The notes under the pieces were generated by a model. It searched no databases, was not told the DNA's origin, and saw only the letters and a program-made list of their open reading frames with translations. Positions 58,988-64,000 of a DNA stretch of 64,000 nt are shown piece after piece (the first letter of the stretch is position 1; the number at the start of each line of letters is the position of its first letter). Source of the stretch: an uncultured Pseudomonadota bacterium (lineage in GTDB: Bacteria > Myxococcota_A > UBA796 > SXON01); contig CAIMSU010000113.1 in assembly GCA_903844155.1 (NCBI GenBank), positions 1 through 64,000 of the forward strand, given 5' to 3'. The position numbers were made by a program, and so were the translations under genes.

Positions 58988-61459
58988 ATGATGCCGATTG
59001 ATACGGCACTTCCAGCCATTGCCGCGGCGCTGGCTGCCGACGGCGTGGTCGTGGTCGAAGCGCCGCCGGGGACGGGCAAGACAACGCGGGTGCCGGTGTT
59101 CCTGGCGAAGGACGGGCGACGGGTGTGGGTGTTGGAGCCTCGCCGGATCGCTGCGCGCGCTTCCGCCGCGTTCGTCGCGCGGACGCTGGGCGAGCCGGTC
59201 GGCGAAACCGTGGGGTACGCCGTGCGTTTTGAGCGCCGAGAGAGCGCCCGGACGCGCGTGCTCTACGTCACCGAGGCGCTGCTTCTGAGGCGGCTCGTCG
59301 CCGATCCCACGCTTCGGGGCGAGGGCGGCTGTGACGTCGTCGTCCTTGACGAGTTTCACGAGCGCAGCCTTGAGAGCGATCTCGCGCTGGCCCGCCTGCG
59401 CGCGCTCCGGGCACGCCCAGTGACCGAGGGAGGACGCCCCGATCTGCAGATCGTGGTGATGTCCGCGACCCTCGATGCTGCCGGTCTGGGTCGGTCGCTT
59501 TCGGCGGCCGTCGTCCGGGTCGAGGCGCGCGCGTTTCCCGTCGCGATCCGCCCCTACGCCCGGCGGGACGAGCGCCCGTTGGTTGAGCAGGTTCGGACGG
59601 GTGTATCCGCTGCCTTGGCGACCGTGGAGCGGCTGGAGGCGGAGCGGCTCCCGGGTGACGGCCGCGCCGATGGACGCGCCCTCGCGAGCGTCCTCGTCTT
59701 CCTGCCCGGCGTCGGCGAGATCGAGCGCTGCGCCGAGGCGCTGAGGCCGGATCTCGCCCGGTTGGCGGCCCAGACTGGGCGCGTCGTCGACCTCGTCCCG
59801 CTCCATGGCGATCTGGACGGCGCTGCCCAGGACCGCGCCTTGCGTGGCCGCGGGGATGGTCAGGATGATCGCCGCGCCGCGCCGCAGAGCCGCGTGATCC
59901 TCGCCACGAACGTCGCAGAGACCAGCGTGACCGTCGACGACGTGGCCGTGGTCGTCGACAGCGGCCTCGCCCGGATCGCCGGGCACGATCCCTGGTCGGG
60001 CCTGCCGACGTTGACGGTGGAGCCCATCTCGCGCGCCTCCGCGGATCAGCGTGCCGGTCGGGCCGGGCGGCTCGGTCCGGGCGTGTGTTACCGGCTCTAC
60101 GCCGACTACGATCAGCGCCCCGCCGCGCTCGCCCCTGCGTTGCAGCGCGCCGATCTCGCCGCCGTCGCGCTTGACGTTGGCGACGAGGCTCTTCCGTGGC
60201 TGCAGCCCCCGCCCGTCGCCGCCTGGCGCGCCGCGAGGGCCATGCTCACGCGACTCGGGGCGTTGGAAGCGGGTCATCGGACCGCGATCGGGGAGGCCAT
60301 GCAGACGTTGCCGCTCTCCCCGCGCCTCGCCCGGGTCGTGATCGAGGGGGTGGCGCTCGGCGTTCCGGAGGAGGCGTGCGCGCTCGTTGCCGTGCTTGGC
60401 CGTTCGCGAGGCGGACGCGCGGAGGATCCGGCCGCGCACGTGCTCTCCGGGGCGCGGCTGTCGGGCGAGGCCGAGCAGGAACGGGCGCAGCTTGCGCGGC
60501 TGGTCCGGGCGTGGGGTTCGCGGCCGACGCTGCAGGGTTCAGCCGGCGATGCGCTTGTCCTGGCGTTGTTGGCGGGGTTTCCGGACCGGGTGGGCGAGCG
60601 ACGGGGCGGGCGGGTCGTGTTCGCCGGGGGCGGCAGCGCGACCGTCGACGCCGCGACCCCGGGTGGCGACGGGTACGTCGTGGTCCCGGAGGCGATGTCG
60701 GGCGACGGGGGCGTGCGGGTCCGGTGGATGACGCGGGCGCCGCAGGGGTGGCTCGCGGACCGGGCGGAGGTGCGGACGCGCACGCGTTGGACGGGCTCGC
60801 GGGTCGAGGTCGTCGAGCAGCTCTGCTTTGGGGAGCTTGTCCTTGACGAAGGGGCTGCCGTCCTCGCGCCGGGCAGCGAGGCCGAGGCCGAGGTCGGGAA
60901 GCTGCTCGCCGACGAGGTCGCCGCGACCGCGCACCGGGTCTTTCCGGACCACGAGGCCGCCGCTGCGCTCGTCGCCCGGATCGACTGGCTCCGGCGCATC
61001 GGCCAGCCCTTTCCGACGGTCGCGCTCGGCGACGTGGTCCGTGCCGCCTGCGTCGGCTCCCGATCCCTCGCTGAGCTCGGCAGCGTCTCGCTCGTCGACG
61101 TCATCGCGCGGACCGTCGACGTCGCGCGGGTGGAAGCGCTTGCCCCCGCCACCTTGCCGCTCGGCAACCGCAAACGCACGCCGGTCACCTACCCGGCCGA
61201 CCAGGAGCCCTACATCGCCTCCCGGATGCAGGACTTTTTCGGCCTCGCGCGGAGTCCGGTCGTCGCCGGCGACCGCCCCCTCGTCCTCCACCTCCTCGCC
61301 CCAAACCAGCGCCCCGTGCAGATCACCGGCGACCTCGCCGGCTTCTGGAAGAACCACTGGCCCGCGATCCGACGCGAGCTCATGCGCCGCTACCCCCGCC
61401 AGATGTGGCCCGAAAACCCCCTTGAGGCCGCGCCGCCCGAATTCCGCCCGCGCCGTTGA
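58988..61459 (+). CDS. hrpB: ATP-dependent helicase HrpB
   Basis: An 823-residue DEAH/RHA-type RNA helicase. Motif I is EAPPGTGKTTRVPV, II is VVLDEFHERSLESD, III is VMSATLDAAGL, and later ILATNVAETSVTVDDV and ADQRAGRAGRLGPGVCYRLY (motif VI). The HrpB-specific C-terminal domain ends with RPVQITGDLAGFWKNHWPAIRRELMRRYPRQMWPENP. The biological target is unclear in the family. ATG 58988 is used; the longer start overlaps the exchanger gene. It ends next to the convergent gene at 61460. Confidence 0.93.
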   Translation: MMPIDTALPAIAAALAADGVVVVEAPPGTGKTTRVPVFLAKDGRRVWVLEPRRIAARASAAFVARTLGEPVGETVGYAVRFERRESARTRVLYVTEALLLRRLVADPTLRGEGGCDVVVLDEFHERSLESDLALARLRALRARPVTEGGRPDLQIVVMSATLDAAGLGRSLSAAVVRVEARAFPVAIRPYARRDERPLVEQVRTGVSAALATVERLEAERLPGDGRADGRALASVLVFLPGVGEIERCAEALRPDLARLAAQTGRVVDLVPLHGDLDGAAQDRALRGRGDGQDDRRAAPQSRVILATNVAETSVTVDDVAVVVDSGLARIAGHDPWSGLPTLTVEPISRASADQRAGRAGRLGPGVCYRLYADYDQRPAALAPALQRADLAAVALDVGDEALPWLQPPPVAAWRAARAMLTRLGALEAGHRTAIGEAMQTLPLSPRLARVVIEGVALGVPEEACALVAVLGRSRGGRAEDPAAHVLSGARLSGEAEQERAQLARLVRAWGSRPTLQGSAGDALVLALLAGFPDRVGERRGGRVVFAGGGSATVDAATPGGDGYVVVPEAMSGDGGVRVRWMTRAPQGWLADRAEVRTRTRWTGSRVEVVEQLCFGELVLDEGAAVLAPGSEAEAEVGKLLADEVAATAHRVFPDHEAAAALVARIDWLRRIGQPFPTVALGDVVRAACVGSRSLAELGSVSLVDVIARTVDVARVEALAPATLPLGNRKRTPVTYPADQEPYIASRMQDFFGLARSPVVAGDRPLVLHLLAPNQRPVQITGDLAGFWKNHWPAIRRELMRRYPRQMWPENPLEAAPPEFRPRR

Positions 61460-62527
61460 CTAGCGGGCGAGCTTCCCGCGTTTTCGGCCAAGGCGCTCAT
61501 ACACGCGCGCAGCCTGACGTTCCTTGTAGAGGTCGTGTCGGCCCTCGCCGCTCTCGTTCAGCGCGTCTGTCTCCGCGTCGACGAGCTGGAATTCCACGCT
61601 GATCATCACCGCTTCGCCGAGGAGCGCGCGGTTTTTTGGCGGTGCGACGCCCGGAACGTCGTACACGCAGACGGGCAGCTCGGCGATGAAGTTGATGACT
61701 CGGTAGATGCCGCCTGAGTGCGGGTTGGCGGCCGGTTGGGGCGGCATGGAGAAGCCGGGTGCAAGGCGCGCGAGGTCGGCCATCTCGTCGGGAAAAAGCA
61801 GGTTGTTGTGGCTCTCCCCCGGGGTGATGGCGGGGAAGGGGACGAGGTGGCGACAGAGCCAGGCGATGGCGGGGACGAGGTCCTCGCGCCGCTCGGTCAC
61901 GACGCGGAACCGCAGCTTGTCGAAGATCGTGGCGGCCGTCGCCTCGCGCTTGGCGAGGAGCTTGGTGATGACGCTCGGGCGGCTCTTGCGGTTGCCGTAG
62001 AAGGCGCGAAGCGGAAATCCCCCGCGGCGCATCTGGTCGGCGCGCGCGAGGACGACGTCGTACGCGAGCTGGGTGAGGTCGACGTCGCGGACCGCCACTT
62101 GCGCGCGCAGCTCCTGCATTTCGAGGTGGTTGATGACGTGCATCAGCTTGAGGACGGCGCAGTACTGGATGCGGTCGCGGGAGAAGCGGTCGCGCTCAGA
62201 GGCGGCGAGGAACGCGTCGCGCACGTCATCCGGCCGGCGGACCTCGGGCCGGATCGTGAGGCGCAGGTGCTCTTCGAGGTAGTTGACGGCCTGGTTGTAG
62301 AGGTAGCGCAGCCGCTCGCGCGCCCAGCCGTGCCGGGTCACGTCGCACTTCCAGAGCGCGAGGAAGCTGTTGACCTCGTCGTGCGAGGTGAACCGCAGCG
62401 CCGTCCAGTCGACGACGGAGCCGCCCGTGAGCGCCAGCAGCGCCGCCTCGATGTCGAGGGGCGAGAGGGTCGGCGTGACCGGCGGGATCGGCGGGAGCTC
62501 GTCGAGCTCCATCAGGTCGGGGCGCAT
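61460..62527 (-). CDS. RelA/SpoT-like nucleotidyltransferase-fold protein (deltaproteobacterial hypothetical)
   Basis: 355 residues. The central region NRKSRPSVITKLLAKREATAATIFDKLRFRVVTERREDLVPAIAWL resembles the (p)ppGpp synthetase core pattern K..S...K........i.D..g.Riiv. A later EFQLVDAETDALNESGEGRHDLYKERQ supplies a possible strand and Glu. No HD hydrolase domain or TGS/ACT tail is present. It matches in my memory a conserved uncharacterised family of myxobacterial proteins of this length, but I cannot confirm this. It lies 43 bases after mfd on the same strand. Confidence 0.5.
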   Translation of the reverse strand: MRPDLMELDELPPIPPVTPTLSPLDIEAALLALTGGSVVDWTALRFTSHDEVNSFLALWKCDVTRHGWARERLRYLYNQAVNYLEEHLRLTIRPEVRRPDDVRDAFLAASERDRFSRDRIQYCAVLKLMHVINHLEMQELRAQVAVRDVDLTQLAYDVVLARADQMRRGGFPLRAFYGNRKSRPSVITKLLAKREATAATIFDKLRFRVVTERREDLVPAIAWLCRHLVPFPAITPGESHNNLLFPDEMADLARLAPGFSMPPQPAANPHSGGIYRVINFIAELPVCVYDVPGVAPPKNRALLGEAVMISVEFQLVDAETDALNESGEGRHDLYKERQAARVYERLGRKRGKLAR

Positions 62528-62569
62528 CCGTCAGAGTAGCCCGCCGGGGTGCCGCGGGGCCCGGCCGGC

Positions 62570-64000
62570 CTACGCCTCCAGCTTCCCGAACACCCACGCG
62601 ACGAACCGCCACGGGTCCAGCGCCTCCTCCGGCGCAAAGCGCACCTCGAGCGATCTCGTCGCGCCATCCCACGTCCAACGCCGGGAGTTCTCCTTCGCCA
62701 GGCGGGCTGGGCCTGCAGGGATCGTCTCGGCCGGCGCGTACCGGACCACGGCCCGCACCTTCAGGATCGCCAGCCGCTCGATCCCCAGGGTCCGGCAGCG
62801 GATCTTGAGCAACGTGAGCTTCCGCAAGTTCTCCGCCTCGACCGGTGCCTTTCCGTTCCGCTCGACGAGCACGGCGAACGCGCGCTCGGCCTCCTTCTCG
62901 CTCCTCGCCAGCGCAAGCTGCTGGTACGCGTCCAGCCGGTCCGGCAGCTCGGGGATCCACGCGTCTGGCAGCAGCGCCGGGACGCCGATCTCGACCTCGG
63001 GGTCGATGCGATGCACGCTGGCCTGCCCACGAGCGCGCGCGACCGCCTCCTCCAGGAGCTCCAGGTAGGCGTCAAAGCCGATGGCGGCGATCTGGCCGTG
63101 CTGCTTGTCGCCGAGGATCTCGCCGGCGCCACGTTGGTCGAGATCCTCGCTGGCGAGCGCGAAATTGGCCCCAAGCTCGCTGTGCTTCTGGAAGGCGTGG
63201 AGGCGCTCGTAGACCGCGCTCTTCGGGTCGTGGTCGCCGCTGGTGAGCACGGTGCAATGGGCGCGGACGTTGCCTCGCCCGACGCGCCCGCGGAGCTGAT
63301 AGAGCTGGGCCAACCCGAACATCTCGCCACGGTTGATGATCATCGTGTTGACCATCGGTAGATCCACGCCCGACTCGATGATCGCGGTGCTCACGAGTAC
63401 GTCCTCCTCGCCGCGGATGAATCGTCCAAGCGCCCGCTCCAGCGTCGCCGGCGGCATCTGTCCATGGGCAACGCCGATCTTCGCCTCGGGCACCAGCGCG
63501 CGCAGCCACTTGGCGACGCCCTCGATGCTCTGCACGCGGTTGTGGACGAAGAAGACCTGCCCGCCCCGGCGCAATTCGTGGAGCACGTCCTCGCGCACGC
63601 GCTCGGGTGCAAAGCGGACGACCTCGGTCCGGATCCGCTGTCGGCCGGAGGGCGGTGTCGAGAGGATCGAGAGCTCGCGCAGGCCCGTCAGCGCCATCTG
63701 CAGCGTGCGCGGGATCGGCGTGGCGGTGAGCGTGAGGGTGTGGACAGTGCTGGCCTGTCGGCGCACCTCCTCCTTCTGCCGCGTGCCGAACCGGTGCTCC
63801 TCGTCGACGATGAGCAGGCCGAGCCGCCGATAGCGGACGTCGCTGGTGAGGAGGCGCGTGGTGCCGATCAGCACGTCGACCTGGCCGGCGGCGAGATCGG
63901 CGAGGATGCGGCGTTCGTCCGCGGGAGATGTCAAGCGGGAGAGCGTCTCGACGCGCAGGGAGCCCCCGCTGGCGGCGTCGAAGCGGGCGCGGAATGTCTG
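62570..64000 (-). CDS. mfd: Transcription-repair coupling factor Mfd, C-terminal part (cut by window edge)
   Basis: At least 476 residues of the 3' part, continuing beyond base 64000. The helicase motifs are IGTTRLL, LIVDEEHRFGTRQKEEVRR (DEEH), LTLTATPIPRTLQMAL, VSTAIIESGVDLPMVNTMIINRGEMFGLAQLYQLRGRVGRG. They are followed by the Mfd-specific relay and D7 domain (GAGEILGDKQHGQIAAIGFDAYLELLEEAV). Upstream of the ATG at 63934 the frame stays open to the edge and encodes FRARFDAASGGSLRVETLSR, typical Mfd sequence, so that ATG is internal. Mfd removes stalled RNA polymerase and recruits UvrA. Confidence 0.93.
   Translation of the reverse strand, partial: QTFRARFDAASGGSLRVETLSRLTSPADERRILADLAAGQVDVLIGTTRLLTSDVRYRRLGLLIVDEEHRFGTRQKEEVRRQASTVHTLTLTATPIPRTLQMALTGLRELSILSTPPSGRQRIRTEVVRFAPERVREDVLHELRRGGQVFFVHNRVQSIEGVAKWLRALVPEAKIGVAHGQMPPATLERALGRFIRGEEDVLVSTAIIESGVDLPMVNTMIINRGEMFGLAQLYQLRGRVGRGNVRAHCTVLTSGDHDPKSAVYERLHAFQKHSELGANFALASEDLDQRGAGEILGDKQHGQIAAIGFDAYLELLEEAVARARGQASVHRIDPEVEIGVPALLPDAWIPELPDRLDAYQQLALARSEKEAERAFAVLVERNGKAPVEAENLRKLTLLKIRCRTLGIERLAILKVRAVVRYAPAETIPAGPARLAKENSRRWTWDGATRSLEVRFAPEEALDPWRFVAWVFGKLEA

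Noticed and set aside
1-64000. tRNA, rRNA, prophage, integrative element or CRISPR
   Set aside because: Intergenic gaps are short and I saw no cloverleaf, rRNA segment, integrase, phage structural gene or regular direct-repeat array by eye; a covariance-model scan would be decisive.

Overview
The window is very GC-rich, gene-dense chromosomal DNA, most likely from a Myxococcota-type (deltaproteobacterial) lineage. The lineage call rests on content, not on a marker gene. Secreted proteins end in a Cys-containing stretch, a hydrophobic segment and an Arg cluster (MYXO-CTERM-like; 29252-32560 and 52959-55196). There are MopE-type DxDGDG/DCDD metal-binding repeats, FG-GAP propellers, an eight-cysteine-cluster protein, and many lipoproteins with Asp/Thr/Gly-rich linkers. 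No rRNA, tRNA, CRISPR array, prophage or plasmid gene was seen.

Layout. 33-3577 (minus) is a coupled cluster: an E2-fold acyltransferase-like protein, an M50B-like membrane metalloprotease, a 139-residue protein and a GMC oxidoreductase. 3609-6419 (minus) is a membrane patatin-like phospholipase cut by one in-frame TAG. 7185-11311 (minus) holds gluQ, an orphan STN-domain protein, and a PotD-like binding protein overlapping an APC permease. 12075-17086 (minus) is a five-gene overlapping string (PfkB kinase, SIR2-like, FAH family, membrane protein, gamma-glutamyltransferase). 17197-24932 holds a flippase-like protein, CobT, a large membrane protein, a glutamine amidotransferase, TatB/TatC and a beta-propeller. 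25646-28135 is a bifunctional PBP. 29252-34453 is a subtilase with FG-GAP repeats, TyrS and a small-molecule methyltransferase-like protein. 34525-36931 is CoaC plus a lipase-like lipoprotein. 37205-46269 holds an aminotransferase-like protein lacking the PLP lysine, PurC, RsmD, CoaE, an OmpA-family protein, CysQ and an MFS exporter among several lipoproteins. 47235-55196 holds GlgC, an FG-GAP protein, RibH-NusB-MazG, and two paralogous anchor proteins. 55213-64000 has a GldA-like ATPase, a calcium/cation exchanger, HrpB, a RelA/SpoT-like protein and the 3' part of mfd.

The most unusual feature is repeat biology. Two 261-residue REP-associated tyrosine transposases (RAYTs; 28371-29156 and 46393-47178) are paralogous, and each is bracketed by its own unrelated palindromic REP family. 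A third palindrome family (29-bp units, TATCAAAA...TTTTGATA) has no RAYT in the window. It occurs as a large inverted pair at 34456-34515. It also occurs as a tandem pair inserted in frame inside gluQ (11113-11180), where it is translated as about 29 extra residues between the HIGH motif and the RIEDLD segment. Repeat-in-gene insertion of this type recalls Rickettsia palindromic elements.

Other points worth attention are a solute-binding protein coupled to a secondary (APC) permease with no ABC genes nearby, the amber-split phospholipase, and three enzyme folds with altered key residues (E2-like His to Glu, aminotransferase Lys to Arg, SIR2-like with degenerate NAD motifs).
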